DNA of 64,000 bases from Sphingomonas morindae (GCF_023822065.1 NZ_CP084930.1:1876001-1940000); one strand, 5' to 3'. Counted from the first letter of the stretch, positions 35,802 to 45,485 are shown. Notes: generated from the sequence alone by a model not told the origin. Program-made: numbers and translations.

Positions 35802-36827
35802 GTGGTCCAGCACGGACGATCGGAGGCGAGATCGCGTGGCGCGCGAATGCTGCGCACTGCGCTCGGCCCGGCCATCGCCCGGTTCCTCGACGATCCGACA
35901 ATCGTCGAGGTGATGCTGAACCCCGACGGGCGGCTCTGGATCGACCGCCTATCGGACGGTCTCGCCGACACGGGCGAGCGGCTAGATCCCGCCGATGGCG
36001 AGCGCATCGTCCGCCTGGTCGCGCATCATGTCGGCGCCGAGGTCCATGCCGGGGCGCCGCGCGTTTCGGCCGAGCTGCCCGAGACGGGGGAGCGGTTCGA
36101 GGGCCTGCTGCCGCCGGTGGTGCCTGCGCCCGCCTTCGCGATCCGAAAGCCAGCCGTCGCGGTGTTCACGCTCGACGACTATGCCGACGCTGGCATCATG
36201 AGCTTTGCCCAGGCCGCGCTGCTGCGGCTGGCGGTGGGCGAGCGCAAGAACATCCTCGTCGCCGGCGGCACGTCGACCGGCAAGACGACGCTGACCAATG
36301 CGCTGCTCGCCGAGGTCGCGCACTGGCCCGACCGGGTGGTGCTGATCGAGGACACGCGCGAGCTGCAATGCGCTGCGCCGAACCTCGTCGCCATGCGCAC
36401 CAAGGACGGCGTCGCCTCGCTGTCCGACCTCGTCCGCTCGGCGCTGCGCCTGCGCCCCGACCGCATACCCATCGGTGAGGTGCGCGGCGCCGAGGCGCTC
36501 GACCTCTTGAAGGCGTGGGGCACCGGCCATCCCGGCGGCATCGGCACGATCCACGCCGGCAGCGCCATCGGCGCGCTCCGCCGGATGGAGCAGCTCATCC
36601 AGGAAGCGGTCGTGACGGTGCCGCGCGCGCTGATCGCCGAGACGATCGACATGGTCGCGGTGCTGGCCGGCCGCGGCTCGCAGCGGCGGCTTGCTGAACT
36701 CGCCCGCATCGAAGGGCTCGGTCCCGACGGCGACTACCGCGTCGTGCCGGCCACCACCACCACCGCCGGCTCCGGCGCCGCACCGCTCATCCCCTCCGCA
36801 GCCTTCACCCCAGGAGACCAGTCGTGA
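35802..36827 (+). CDS. trbB: TrbB, mating-pair formation secretion ATPase
   Basis: A 341-residue VirB11-family ATPase powering the Trb channel. Walker A is [17 protein letters not shown] near residues 151-167. The Asp box is [12 protein letters not shown], Walker B-like is [19 protein letters not shown], and the His box is [18 protein letters not shown]. The start is uncertain: GTG 35802 (VVQHGRSEA) fits relatives; GTG 35772 and ATG 35848 are alternatives in frame. The stop overlaps the GTG start of trbC. Confidence 0.93.
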   Translation: MVQHGRSEARSRGARMLRTALGPAIARFLDDPTIVEVMLNPDGRLWIDRLSDGLADTGERLDPADGERIVRLVAHHVGAEVHAGAPRVSAELPETGERFEGLLPPVVPAPAFAIRKPAVAVFTLDDYADAGIMSFAQAALLRLAVGERKNILVAGGTSTGKTTLTNALLAEVAHWPDRVVLIEDTRELQCAAPNLVAMRTKDGVASLSDLVRSALRLRPDRIPIGEVRGAEALDLLKAWGTGHPGGIGTIHAGSAIGALRRMEQLIQEAVVTVPRALIAETIDMVAVLAGRGSQRRLAELARIEGLGPDGDYRVVPATTTTAGSGAAPLIPSAAFTPGDQS

Positions 36828-37156
36828 CCCATACCCTCTCGCATGCCCGCCAGCGCCTCGCGCTGACGGCCTCCGCCGCCGCGCTCAGCGTGATGACCGC
36901 GCCGGCCGCTTACGCCTCCGGCTCGTCGATGCCGTGGGAGCAGCCGCTCCAGCAGATCCTCCAGTCGATCGAGGGCCCGGTCGCCAAGATCGTCGCCGTG
37001 ATCATCATCATCTCGACCGGCCTGACGCTCGCCTTCGGCGACACCTCTGGCGGCTTCCGCCGGCTGATCCAGATCGTCTTCGGCCTGTCGATCGCCTTCG
37101 CGGCCAGCTCGTTCTTCCTGTCGTTCTTCTCGTTCGGCGGCGGGGCGCTGGTCTGA
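36824..37156 (+). CDS. trbC: TrbC, pilin subunit precursor
   Basis: A 110-residue VirB2/TrbC pilin. A long signal peptide covers residues 1-32 (LTASAAALSVMTAPAAYASG). The mature peptide has two hydrophobic helices (IVAVIIIISTGLTLAFG and IQIVFGLSIAFAASSFFLSF) joined by DTSGGFRR. In RP4 the pilin is trimmed by LepB and TraF and made circular; traF is present here. GTG start overlapping trbB; its stop overlaps the trbD ATG by one base. Confidence 0.93.
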   Translation: MTHTLSHARQRLALTASAAALSVMTAPAAYASGSSMPWEQPLQQILQSIEGPVAKIVAVIIIISTGLTLAFGDTSGGFRRLIQIVFGLSIAFAASSFFLSFFSFGGGALV

Positions 37157-37437
37157 TGGCCGGTATCGCCGACGCCACGGCCGAGGTGCCGGGCTTCACC
37201 GTGCCGGTGCATCGCGCGCTGACCGAGCCCATCCTGCTCGGCGGCGCGCCGCGCGCCGTCGCCATTATGAACGGCACGCTCGCTGGCGCCGTCGGGCTCG
37301 GCCTGCGGCTGTGGCTGCTCGGGCTCGCCATCTGGGCGGTCGGCCACATGGCGGCGGTGTGGGCCGCCAAGCGCGACCCACTCTTCGTCGACGTGGTGCG
37401 CCGGCACCTGCGCGTTCCCGGCCACCTGTCGGTCTGA
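37156..37437 (+). CDS. trbD: TrbD, VirB3-like channel protein
   Basis: A 93-residue inner-membrane protein of the VirB3/TrbD family. It opens with PGFTVPVHRALTEPILLGGA, typical of the family. Two hydrophobic segments follow (about 33-60, VAIMNGTLAGAVGLGLRLWL, and a short second helix) and the cytoplasmic end DPLFVDVVRRHLRVPGHLSV. It works with TrbE at the channel base. TGATG overlap with trbC; 11 bases to trbE. Confidence 0.93.
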   Translation: MAGIADATAEVPGFTVPVHRALTEPILLGGAPRAVAIMNGTLAGAVGLGLRLWLLGLAIWAVGHMAAVWAAKRDPLFVDVVRRHLRVPGHLSV

Positions 37438-37448
37438 GGGGCACGACC

Positions 37449-39923
37449 ATGATGCACCTCGCCGAGTATCGCAGCCGTGCCGCCCGGCTCGCCGACTTCC
37501 TGCCCTGGGCGGCGCTCGTCGGCGAGGGTGTCGTCCTCAACAAGGACGGCTCGCTCCAGCGCACCGCGCGCTTTCGCGGTCCCGACCTCGACAGCGCCGT
37601 CGCGGCCGAGCTGGTCGCCGTCGCCGGCCGCCTCAACAACGCCTTCCGTCGCCTCGGCTCGGGCTGGGCGATCTTCGTGGAGGCGCAGCGCCATCCCGCC
37701 GGCCGCTATCCGGACAGCCGCTTCCCCGATCCGGCCTCCGCGCTGGTCGATGCCGAGCGCCGTGCTGCGTTCGAAGAGGCCGGGGCGCATTACGAGTCGA
37801 GCTACTTCCTCACCATGCTGTTCCTGCCGCCGGCCGAGACCGCGACGCGCTCAGAAGCCTGGCTCTACGAGAACCGCGCCGACAGTCAGTCGCGCCCACG
37901 CGAGATGCTCGCCGGCTTCGTCGACCGCACCAACCGGCTGCTCCAGCTCGTGGAGGGCTTCATGCCCGCCTGCCGCTGGCTCGACGATGCCGAGACGCTC
38001 ACCTACCTCCACGCCTGCGTCTCGACCAAGCGGCATCGCGTCCGCGTGCCCGAGACGCCGATGCATCTCGACGCGCTCGTCGCCGACCAGCCGCTCACTG
38101 GCGGGTTGGCGCCGATGCTGGGCGACCGGCACATGCGCGTCCTCACCGTCACCGGCTTCCCGACTGCGACGACGCCCGGGCTGCTCGACGAGCTGAACCG
38201 GCTCGCCTTCCCGTACCGCTGGTCGACCCGCGCCATCCTGCTCGACAAGACCGACGCGACCAAGCTGCTGACCAAGATCCGGCGGCAGTGGTTCGCCAAG
38301 CGCAAGAGCGTTGCGGCCATCCTCAAGGAGGTGATGACCAACGAGGCGAGCGCGCTGGTCGACACCGACGCTTCGAACAAGGCCAACGACGCCGACATGG
38401 CGCTGCAGGAACTCGGCATGGACTATGCCGGCGTCGCCTATGTCACCGCGACGCTGACGGTGTGGGATGACGACCCGCGCATCGCCGACGAGAAGCTGCG
38501 GCTCGCCGAGAAGGTGATCCAGGGCCGCGACTTCACCTGCATGGTGGAGACGATCAACGCGGTCGATGCCTGGCTGGGCTCGCTGCCGGGGCACGCCTAC
38601 GCCAACGTCCGCCAGCCGCCGGTCTCGACGCTGAACCTCGCCCACATGATCCCGCTCTCGGCGGTGTGGGCCGGGCCGGAGCGCGACGAGCACTTCGACG
38701 CCCCGCCGCTGCTGTACGGCCGCACCGAAGGCTCGACGCCGTTCCGGCTGTCGCTCCATGTCGGCGACGTCGGCCATACGCTCGTCGTCGGCCCGACCGG
38801 CGCGGGCAAGTCGGTGCTGCTGGCGCTGATGGCCCTCCAGTTCCGCCGCTACGCCCGCGCGCAGGTGTTCGCCTTCGACTTCGGCGGCTCGATCCGCGCC
38901 GCGGCGCTGGCGATGGGGGGCGACTGGCATGATCTCGGCGGCAACGACGACATCAAGGACGCCATCGACCAGGCGCTAGCGCCACTAGACCCAACATACG
39001 ACGGCGTCGCGCTCCAGCCGCTCGCCCGCGTCCATGACGTGCCGGAGCGCGCCTGGGCCGCCGACTGGCTCGTCGCGATCCTGATCCGCGAGGGGGTGCC
39101 GATCACGCCCGACGTGCGCGAGCACCTCTGGACGGCGCTGACATCGCTTAGCACCGCTCCGGTCGAGGAGCGCACGATCACCGGCCTCGCCGTGCTCCTG
39201 CAGTCGAACGACTTGAAGCAGGCGTTGCGGCCCTACTGCGTCGGCGGCGCCTACGGCCGGCTGCTCGACGCCGAGCACGAGCATCTTGGGCTCGGCACGG
39301 TCCAGGCGTTCGAGACCGAGGGGCTGATCGGCACCGGCGCGGCGCCGGCCGTGCTCGCCTACCTGTTCCACCGCATTGAGGACCGGCTCGACGGATCGCC
39401 GACCCTCATCATCGTCGACGAGGGCTGGCTGGCGCTCGACGACGAGGGCTTCGCCGGCCAGCTCCGCGAGTGGCTGAAGACGCTGCGCAAGAAGAACGCC
39501 AGCGTGATCTTCGCCACGCAGTCGCTCAGCGACATCGACGGCAGCGCCATCGCGCCCGCGATCATCGAGAGCTGCCAGACCCGGCTGCTGCTCCCCAACG
39601 AGCGCGCGATCGAGCCGCAAATCACCGCCATCTATCGGCGCTTCGGCCTCAACGACCGCCAGATGGAGATCCTCGCGCGGGCGACGCCGAAGCGCGACTA
39701 CTACTGCCAGTCTCGCCGCGGCAACCGGCTGTTCGAGCTGGGTCTCGGCGAAGTGGCGTTGGCGCTCTGCGCCGCATCCTCCCGCACCGACCAGCAGACC
39801 ATCGCCACCATCGTGGCGGAGCATGGCCGCGACGGCTTCCTCGCCTCCTGGCTGCGCCATCGCGGCGCCGGCTGGGCTGCCGACCTCGTCCCCGACCTCA
39901 CCAACCTGGAGACCTGTCCATGA
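37449..39923 (+). CDS. trbE: TrbE, VirB4-like ATPase
   Basis: An 824-residue VirB4-class ATPase, the largest energy component of the channel. The N-terminal CagE/TrbE region begins MMHLAEYRSRAARLADFLPW. Walker A is VVGPTGAGKSVLLALMALQF near residues 446-465 and Walker B TLIIVDEGWLALDDEGF near 650-667. SVIFATQSLSDIDGSAIAPA and the C-terminal IEPQITAIYRRFGLNDRQ follow as in the family. ATG 37449 (ATGATG) is chosen. Its stop overlaps the trbJ ATG (ATGA). Confidence 0.95.
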   Translation: MMHLAEYRSRAARLADFLPWAALVGEGVVLNKDGSLQRTARFRGPDLDSAVAAELVAVAGRLNNAFRRLGSGWAIFVEAQRHPAGRYPDSRFPDPASALVDAERRAAFEEAGAHYESSYFLTMLFLPPAETATRSEAWLYENRADSQSRPREMLAGFVDRTNRLLQLVEGFMPACRWLDDAETLTYLHACVSTKRHRVRVPETPMHLDALVADQPLTGGLAPMLGDRHMRVLTVTGFPTATTPGLLDELNRLAFPYRWSTRAILLDKTDATKLLTKIRRQWFAKRKSVAAILKEVMTNEASALVDTDASNKANDADMALQELGMDYAGVAYVTATLTVWDDDPRIADEKLRLAEKVIQGRDFTCMVETINAVDAWLGSLPGHAYANVRQPPVSTLNLAHMIPLSAVWAGPERDEHFDAPPLLYGRTEGSTPFRLSLHVGDVGHTLVVGPTGAGKSVLLALMALQFRRYARAQVFAFDFGGSIRAAALAMGGDWHDLGGNDDIKDAIDQALAPLDPTYDGVALQPLARVHDVPERAWAADWLVAILIREGVPITPDVREHLWTALTSLSTAPVEERTITGLAVLLQSNDLKQALRPYCVGGAYGRLLDAEHEHLGLGTVQAFETEGLIGTGAAPAVLAYLFHRIEDRLDGSPTLIIVDEGWLALDDEGFAGQLREWLKTLRKKNASVIFATQSLSDIDGSAIAPAIIESCQTRLLLPNERAIEPQITAIYRRFGLNDRQMEILARATPKRDYYCQSRRGNRLFELGLGEVALALCAASSRTDQQTIATIVAEHGRDGFLASWLRHRGAGWAADLVPDLTNLETCP

Positions 39924-40678
39924 TTCCGCGCCGTTCCCGCGCGGCGCGGCTTGCTGCCGCGCTGCTCATCGCTCCCGTGCTGGTCGCGCCGATGCTCGCG
40001 ACGCCGGCACAGGCCATCATCGTATTTGATCCGTCCAACTACGCGCAGAACGTCCTTCAGGCCGCCCGCGCGCTTCAGCAGATCAACCAACAGATCACGT
40101 CGCTCCAGAACCAGTCGCAGATGCTGATGAACCAGGCCCGCAACCTCGCGAGCCTGCCTTACTCCTCTCTCCAGCAGCTCCAGCAGTCGGTCAGCCGCAC
40201 CCAGCAGCTTCTCTCCCAGGCGCAGACCATCGCCTACGACGTGCGCTCGATCGATCAGGCTTTCCAACAGAAGTACGGCAGCGTCTCGCTCTCGGCGACC
40301 GACGCGCAGCTCGTCGCCGACGCCCGTTCGCGCTGGCAGACGACGGTCGGCGGCTTGCAGGATGCGATGCGCGTGCAGGCCGGGGTCGTCGGCAACATCG
40401 ACACCAACCGAGCGGAGATGGCGAGCTTGGTCACCCGCTCGCAGGCGGCGACCGGCGCCTTGCAGGCGACGCAGGCCGGCAACCAGCTCCTCGCGCTCCA
40501 GGCGCAGCAGCTCGCCGACCTCACCGCCGTCGTCGCCGCCAACGGCCGCGCGCAGGCGCTGCACGACGCCGAACAGGCGACCGCCGCCGAGCAGGGCCGC
40601 GAGCAGCGCCGCCGCTTCCTGACGCCGGGCACGGGCTACCAGCCCGGCAACGCGCAGATGTTCTACGGCCGCAACTGA
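39920..40678 (+). CDS. trbJ: TrbJ, VirB5-like protein
   Basis: A 252-residue periplasmic protein with a signal peptide (LAAALLIAPVLVAPMLATPA, cleavage after AQA near residue 32). It continues with the TrbJ hallmark IIVFDPSNYAQNVLQAARAL, then a glutamine-rich coiled coil (QQINQQITSLQNQSQMLMNQ and further heptads) up to about residue 110. It is expected at the pilus tip or channel, as VirB5 is. Start overlaps trbE stop. Confidence 0.93.
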   Translation: MIPRRSRAARLAAALLIAPVLVAPMLATPAQAIIVFDPSNYAQNVLQAARALQQINQQITSLQNQSQMLMNQARNLASLPYSSLQQLQQSVSRTQQLLSQAQTIAYDVRSIDQAFQQKYGSVSLSATDAQLVADARSRWQTTVGGLQDAMRVQAGVVGNIDTNRAEMASLVTRSQAATGALQATQAGNQLLALQAQQLADLTAVVAANGRAQALHDAEQATAAEQGREQRRRFLTPGTGYQPGNAQMFYGRN

Positions 40679-40689
40679 GGGCGCTTGTC

Positions 40690-40962
40690 ATGGAGGGCAA
40701 GACGCTCGCGCGCATCGGCGCCATCGTGTTCGTCGCCGTCGCGATCACCGCGACGGCGGTGGAGATGACCCGGAAGGAGGAGGCGCCAGTCGCGGCCGTG
40801 GCCGTCGCGGCAGCTCCGGCCGCAGCCGATCCGCTGCGCGCCGACCTCGCCCGCTGCCAGCTTCTCGGCGAAGCGGCCGAGCACGATCCGGCCTGCCTGC
40901 GAACCTGGGCGGAGAACCGCGCCCGCTTCCTCGGTGCGGGTCGCCCGGCGGGGGACCGCTGA
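40690..40962 (+). CDS. TrbK-like entry exclusion protein (putative)
   Basis: A 90-residue protein with an N-terminal membrane helix (LARIGAIVFVAVAITATAVE, residues 6-25) and an Ala-rich linker. The small outer part has two cysteines (DLARCQLLGEAAEHDPACLR) and the ending TWAENRARFLG. This matches the alternative TrbK type found between trbJ and trbL in alphaproteobacterial elements. A role in entry exclusion is by position and family naming only. Confidence 0.8.
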   Translation: MEGKTLARIGAIVFVAVAITATAVEMTRKEEAPVAAVAVAAAPAAADPLRADLARCQLLGEAAEHDPACLRTWAENRARFLGAGRPAGDR

Positions 40963-40963
40963 C

Positions 40964-42277
40964 ATGGGCGGCACCGGCGTCATCGACCATTTCCTCGAAG
41001 TCTTCACCCGCTACATCGACGGCGGTTTCGGCCTGCTGCGCGGCGAAGTCGCCTTCATCGCCACCACGCTGATCGTCATCGACGTGACGCTCGCCGCCCT
41101 GTTCTGGTCGTGGGGCGCCGACGACGACATCATCGCCCGCCTCGTCAAGAAGACGCTGTTCGTCGGCGTCTTCGCCTGGATCATCGGCAACTGGAACAAC
41201 CTGGCGAAGATCGTCTTCGACTCGTTCGCCGGTCTCGGCCTGAAGGCGTCCGGCACCGGCTTCACCGCTGCCGACCTGCTCCGCCCCGGCAAGGTGGCAC
41301 AGACCGGGCTCGACGCCGGCCGGCCGCTGCTCGACTCGATCTCCTCGCTGATGGGCTGGGTGTCGTTCTTCGAGAACTTCATCCAGATCGCCTGCCTCTT
41401 GTTTGCCTGGGCGCTCATCCTGCTCGCCTTCTTCATCCTGGCGATCCAGCTGTTCGTCACGCTGATCGAGTTCAAGCTGACGACGCTCGCCGGCTTCGTG
41501 CTGATCCCCTTTGGCCTGTTCGGCAAGTCCGCCTTCATGGCCGAGCGCGTCCTGGGCAACGTCGTCTCGTCCGGCATCAAGGTGCTGGTGCTCGCCGTCA
41601 TCGTCGGCATCGGCTCGACGCTGTTCGGCGAGTTCACCCGCGGCTTCAACGGCGTCTCGCCGACCATCGACGACGCCATGGCGATCGTGCTCGCCGCCTT
41701 ATCGCTGCTCGGCCTCGGCATCTTCGGCCCCGGCATCGCCAGCGGTCTCGTCTCCGGCGGCCCACAGCTCGGCGCGGGCGCGGCGATCGGCACCGGGCTC
41801 GCCGCCGGCGGCATGGTCGCGGCGGGTGCGGCTGCCGTCGGTGGTGTCGCCTCGGGAGGTGCGGCACTGGCGAGCGCGGCCGGCGCGACGGCGCGCGGCG
41901 GCGCGGCGCTCGCGGGCGGAGCCTCCGCCGCCTATAGCGCCGGCGCTGCGGGCGTCGCGTCCGGTCTCGGCAACGTCGCGAGCACCGGCGCCTCGAAGGT
42001 CGGCAGCGCGATCGTCAGCCCGCTCCGCCGTGCCGCCGCCTCCCTGGGCGAGAGCTTCGACGCCGGGCGGCAGGCCGTGAGCGGTGAGGCAGCGACCGCA
42101 GATGGTGCGTCCACGCCGCCGGCACCGTCCGCAGCCGTTGGCGACCCGCCCGCCTGGGCCAGGCGCATGCAGCGCGGCCAGAAGGCGTCGCACGGCGTCC
42201 AGGCCGCCGCCCATGCCGTGAAGGCCGGCGACGCCCATGGCGGTGGCGCTTCCGTCGATCTCGACCAAGGGGAGTGA
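40964..42277 (+). CDS. trbL: TrbL, VirB6-like polytopic channel protein
   Basis: A 437-residue inner-membrane protein with about six hydrophobic helices up to residue 270. It begins MGGTGVIDHFLEVFTRYIDG. Characteristic stretches are GLLRGEVAFIATTLIVIDVT, FSSWGADDDIIARLVKKTL-like (here FWSWGADDDIIARLV) and LIEFKLTTLAGFVLIPFGLF. The last 160 residues are Ala/Gly-rich and low-complexity (repeated GGA/ASA units), probably flexible. It is the VirB6-type core of the channel. Overlap with trbF at GTGA. Confidence 0.94.
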   Translation: MGGTGVIDHFLEVFTRYIDGGFGLLRGEVAFIATTLIVIDVTLAALFWSWGADDDIIARLVKKTLFVGVFAWIIGNWNNLAKIVFDSFAGLGLKASGTGFTAADLLRPGKVAQTGLDAGRPLLDSISSLMGWVSFFENFIQIACLLFAWALILLAFFILAIQLFVTLIEFKLTTLAGFVLIPFGLFGKSAFMAERVLGNVVSSGIKVLVLAVIVGIGSTLFGEFTRGFNGVSPTIDDAMAIVLAALSLLGLGIFGPGIASGLVSGGPQLGAGAAIGTGLAAGGMVAAGAAAVGGVASGGAALASAAGATARGGAALAGGASAAYSAGAAGVASGLGNVASTGASKVGSAIVSPLRRAAASLGESFDAGRQAVSGEAATADGASTPPAPSAAVGDPPAWARRMQRGQKASHGVQAAAHAVKAGDAHGGGASVDLDQGE

Positions 42278-42279
42278 CC

Positions 42280-42969
42280 ATGATCCCGTTCCGACGACCC
42301 GCCGCCCATTACGGCAAGAGCCCCGAGCCGGTGACGCCCTACCAGCGCGCCGCCCAGGCCTGGGACGACCGCATCGGTTCGGCCCGCGTCCAGGCGAGGA
42401 ACTGGCGGCTGATGGCCTTCGGCTCGCTCGCGCTCTCCGCCGGCCTCGCCGGCGGCCTGATCTGGCAGTCCGCCAACGGCTCGATCGTGCCCTGGGTGGT
42501 GCAGGTCGACAAGCTTGGGGCCGCGCAGGCCATCGCCCCGGCCGTACCGGACTATCGTCCGACCGATCCGCAGGTCGCCTTCTACCTGGCGCGCTTCATC
42601 GAGCAGGTGCGCGCAGTACCGGCCGATCCGATCGTGCTGCGGCAGAACTGGCTGCGCGCCTACGACCTCGCCTCCGACAAGGGCGCGCTGGCGCTGTCGG
42701 ATTACGCCCGTGCCAACGATCCGTTCGCCCGCGTCGGCAAGGTGCAGGTGTCGGTGGAGGTGTCGAGCGTGATCCGCGCCTCGCCGGACTCGTTCCGCAT
42801 CGCCTGGACCGAGCGCCGCTACCAGGACGGCGCGCTCGCCGCCACCGAGCGCTGGTCGGCGATCCTCACCGTCGCGGTGCAGACCCCGCGCGACGCCGAC
42901 ACGCTCAGGAAGAACCCGCTCGGCCTCTACGTCACCGCCATCGACTGGTCCAAGGAGCTCGGCCAATGA
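42280..42969 (+). CDS. trbF: TrbF, VirB8-like assembly factor
   Basis: A 229-residue bitopic inner-membrane protein. A short cytoplasmic N-terminus (RPAAHYGKSPEPVTPYQRAA) precedes one membrane helix at about 44-64. The periplasmic VirB8-fold domain (SIVPWVVQVDKLGAAQAIAP, FYLARFIEQVRAVPADPIVL, KNPLGLYVTAIDWSKELGQ) completes it. AAGGGGAG 6 bases upstream supports ATG 42280; the GTG at 42274, which overlaps the trbL stop, is the alternative. Stop overlaps trbG (ATGA). Confidence 0.93.
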   Translation: MIPFRRPAAHYGKSPEPVTPYQRAAQAWDDRIGSARVQARNWRLMAFGSLALSAGLAGGLIWQSANGSIVPWVVQVDKLGAAQAIAPAVPDYRPTDPQVAFYLARFIEQVRAVPADPIVLRQNWLRAYDLASDKGALALSDYARANDPFARVGKVQVSVEVSSVIRASPDSFRIAWTERRYQDGALAATERWSAILTVAVQTPRDADTLRKNPLGLYVTAIDWSKELGQ

Positions 42970-43991
42970 TCCCACCGTCCCGTCACCATGGGAGGCCGGG
43001 TCGCCGGCTTCCCGCCGTTCCCATCCTGGTGCTCTGCACGTCCGCGCTTGCCGGCTGCGCCCATTTCGAGAAGCCGCCCGAGATCGCCTATGACGATGCC
43101 GCGCCCGCGACGCTGAAGGTCGATCCGCCCGCGCCCGTCACCGTGGTCGAGCTGCCCAAGCCCCTACCGCTGCCCGGCCAGTTGAAGCCGGTGGAGCGGA
43201 GCCGGCCGACCCCGGAGGCCGCAGATCCGACCGCGCGCGTGGCGCTCGCCAACGCCGCCGCGCGCATGCAGCCGGTCCGGAACGGCTTCATCAACGCGGT
43301 GCAGGTCTATCCCTTCATAGCCGGCGCGCTGTACCAGCTCTATGCGGCGCCGGGCTCGATCACCGACATCGCCCTCCAGCCCGGCGAGCAGCTCGTCGGC
43401 TCCGGGCCTGTCGCGGCTGGCGACACGGTGCGCTGGATCATCGGCGACACCGAGAGCGGCACTGGCGCAACCAAGCAGGTCCACATCCTCGTCAAGCCGA
43501 CGCGGCCGGAGCTGACGACCAACCTCGTCATCAACACCGATCGGCGCACCTACCATATGGAACTGCGCGCCACCGAGCGGACCTACATGGCCTCGGTCTC
43601 CTGGTCCTATCCGCAGGACCAGCTCATCGTGCTGCGGCGGCAGAACGCCGAGGCCGTGGCGGCGCAACCGGTGGCGTCGGGCGTCGATCTCGGCAGCCTC
43701 AACTTCCGCTATGCCATCACCGGCGACAGTGCGCCTTGGCGGCCGCTGCGCGCCTTCGACGACGGGCGGCAGGTGTTCATCGAGTTCCCACGCGGCATTG
43801 CGCAGGGCGAGATGCCGCCGCTGTTCGTGGTCGGGCCGGAGGGCGACACCTCCGAACTGGTCAACTATCGCGTGCGCGGCAACTACATGATCGTCGACCG
43901 GCTGTTCGCCGCCGCCGAGCTACGGTTCGGCTCGGCCAAGAACCAGCAGCGCGTGCGCATCGTGCGCACCGACGGGCGGCCGAACTCATGA
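42966..43991 (+). CDS. trbG: TrbG, VirB9-like lipoprotein
   Basis: A 341-residue outer-layer channel protein. The signal peptide ends in a lipobox (TSALAGC, Cys near residue 31), so it is likely a lipoprotein. A Pro-rich linker (VDPPAPVTVVELPKPLPLPG) precedes the VirB9/CagX domain: VYPFIAGALYQLYAAPGSIT, LQPGEQLVGSGPVAAGDTVR, YMASVSWSYP and the end VDRLFAAAELRFGSAKNQQR. Together with TrbI and TrbF it spans the envelope. Confidence 0.93.
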   Translation: MIPPSRHHGRPGRRLPAVPILVLCTSALAGCAHFEKPPEIAYDDAAPATLKVDPPAPVTVVELPKPLPLPGQLKPVERSRPTPEAADPTARVALANAAARMQPVRNGFINAVQVYPFIAGALYQLYAAPGSITDIALQPGEQLVGSGPVAAGDTVRWIIGDTESGTGATKQVHILVKPTRPELTTNLVINTDRRTYHMELRATERTYMASVSWSYPQDQLIVLRRQNAEAVAAQPVASGVDLGSLNFRYAITGDSAPWRPLRAFDDGRQVFIEFPRGIAQGEMPPLFVVGPEGDTSELVNYRVRGNYMIVDRLFAAAELRFGSAKNQQRVRIVRTDGRPNS

Positions 43992-45253
43992 GCGCCGACG
44001 ACATCCGGAACGAGGAGGCGGAGCCGGCCGCCGCGGCAAGCGACGAGGCCCGACCGCTGACCGGCGAGCCGGCCGCGGCCATGCGGTTGCGCGCCGAGCC
44101 GCCGCGGGTGACCCGTCTGTCGCGCAAGGTGCTGGCGGGCCTCGGGCTGGCCGCCGGCCTCGGCGTCGGCGGCGCGCTCGTCTACGGGCTCCAAAGCCAG
44201 CATGGCGGCAAGGCATCGGAGGAACTGCTCGCGACGGGCAACCGCAACACACCCGACGGGCTGAACGCGCTGCCGAAGGATTACACCGGCGTGCCGAAGC
44301 TCGGACCGCCGCTGCCGGGCGATCTCGGCCGGCCGATCCTCAGCGCGCAGAACGGTGGCCAGCCTGTAGCGACGCCCGCCATCGGATCGCCGGGGCGGTC
44401 GACTGCGCCTGATCCAGAGGACGAGCGCCGGCGTCAGTACGCGGAGCGACGCCGGCAGGAGCTGGAGGCGGCCCGCACCGCCAAGCTGTTTGCCGGCACC
44501 GAGGCACGACTGGCGGACAACGCCGCTCCGTCTCCGGCCGCTCCCACCGCGCCAGCACAGCTTGACCTCGCTGGCCTCGGCCTCGCGCCGCAACCGGCGA
44601 CGCCTTCGGCGCAGCAGCGCCAGCAGGCCTTCCTTGACCAGGCGCCCGACAAGCGCACGGTCTCTCCCGATCGCGTCGCCGCGCCGGCCTCGCCGAACGT
44701 GCTCCAGGCCGGCGCCGTTATCCCCGCAGCGCTCATCACCGGCATCCGCTCCGACCTGCCGGGGCAGGTCACCGCCCAGGTGACCGAGAACGTCTATGAC
44801 AGCCCCACGGGGCGCATCCTGCTCGTGCCGCAGGGCACGCGCGTCGTCGGACAGTACGACAACGGCGTCGGCTTCGGGCAGCGTCGGGTGCTGCTGGTCT
44901 GGATGCGTCTGATCTTCCCCAACGGTCGCTCGATCGTGCTGGAACGCCAGCCTGGCGCCGACGCCGAAGGCTATGCCGGTCTGGAGGACGGTGTCGACCA
45001 TCATTGGTGGGATCTGGCGAAGGCCGCCGGCCTCTCCACGCTGCTGTCGGTCGGCGCACAGGCCGGCACGTCGGGCCAGGACAGCGACCTCGTGCGCGCG
45101 CTGCGACAGGGCGCGTCTGACGGCATCAGCCAGACCGGGCGACAAGTAGTCGGTCGCCAACTCGACATCGCGCCGACGTTGACCATCCGTCCTGGCTTTC
45201 CGGTCCGCGTGCTGGTCACTCGCGATCTCGTCCTCGAACCGTATAGGGGTTGA
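43988..45253 (+). CDS. trbI: TrbI, VirB10-like channel protein
   Basis: A 421-residue VirB10-family protein. An acidic cytoplasmic start, one membrane helix at about 47-67 (VLAGLGLAAGLGVGGALVYG) and a Pro/Ala-rich periplasmic linker lead to the C-terminal barrel domain. Domain segments are VLQAGAVIPAALITGIRSDL, GRILLVPQGTRVVGQYDNGV, RLIFPNGRSIVLERQPGADA and IRPGFPVRVLVTRDLVL. Start overlaps the trbG stop (ATGA). Confidence 0.94.
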   Translation: MSADDIRNEEAEPAAAASDEARPLTGEPAAAMRLRAEPPRVTRLSRKVLAGLGLAAGLGVGGALVYGLQSQHGGKASEELLATGNRNTPDGLNALPKDYTGVPKLGPPLPGDLGRPILSAQNGGQPVATPAIGSPGRSTAPDPEDERRRQYAERRRQELEAARTAKLFAGTEARLADNAAPSPAAPTAPAQLDLAGLGLAPQPATPSAQQRQQAFLDQAPDKRTVSPDRVAAPASPNVLQAGAVIPAALITGIRSDLPGQVTAQVTENVYDSPTGRILLVPQGTRVVGQYDNGVGFGQRRVLLVWMRLIFPNGRSIVLERQPGADAEGYAGLEDGVDHHWWDLAKAAGLSTLLSVGAQAGTSGQDSDLVRALRQGASDGISQTGRQVVGRQLDIAPTLTIRPGFPVRVLVTRDLVLEPYRG

Positions 45254-45257
45254 TATT

Positions 45258-45485
45258 ATGGTGAAGCTGAAGCTCGGGCCGATCGTCGACGACAAGCCCG
45301 TAAAGATCACGCTGGAGCTACCCGCCGGCCTGCACCGCGACCTGATCGCTTATGCCGAGGTGCTCGCCCGCGACAGCGAACAACCCGCCGCCGACCCACC
45401 GCGGCTGATCGCGCCCATGCTGGAGCGGTTCATGGCGACGGATCGAGCGTTTGCGAAAGCTCGCCGGACAACGCAGAAACAGTAG
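45258..45485 (+). CDS. DUF2274 family protein
   Basis: A 75-residue small protein that closes the trb operon on this backbone. It reads MVKLKLGPIVDDKPVKITLE, then LPAGLHRDLIAYAEVLARD and PPRLIAPMLERFMATDRAF; the fold looks like a ribbon-helix-helix relative, so DNA binding is possible. It lies 4 bases after trbI, and its last 56 bases overlap the 3' end of the convergent LysR gene. Confidence 0.88.
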   Translation: MVKLKLGPIVDDKPVKITLELPAGLHRDLIAYAEVLARDSEQPAADPPRLIAPMLERFMATDRAFAKARRTTQKQ

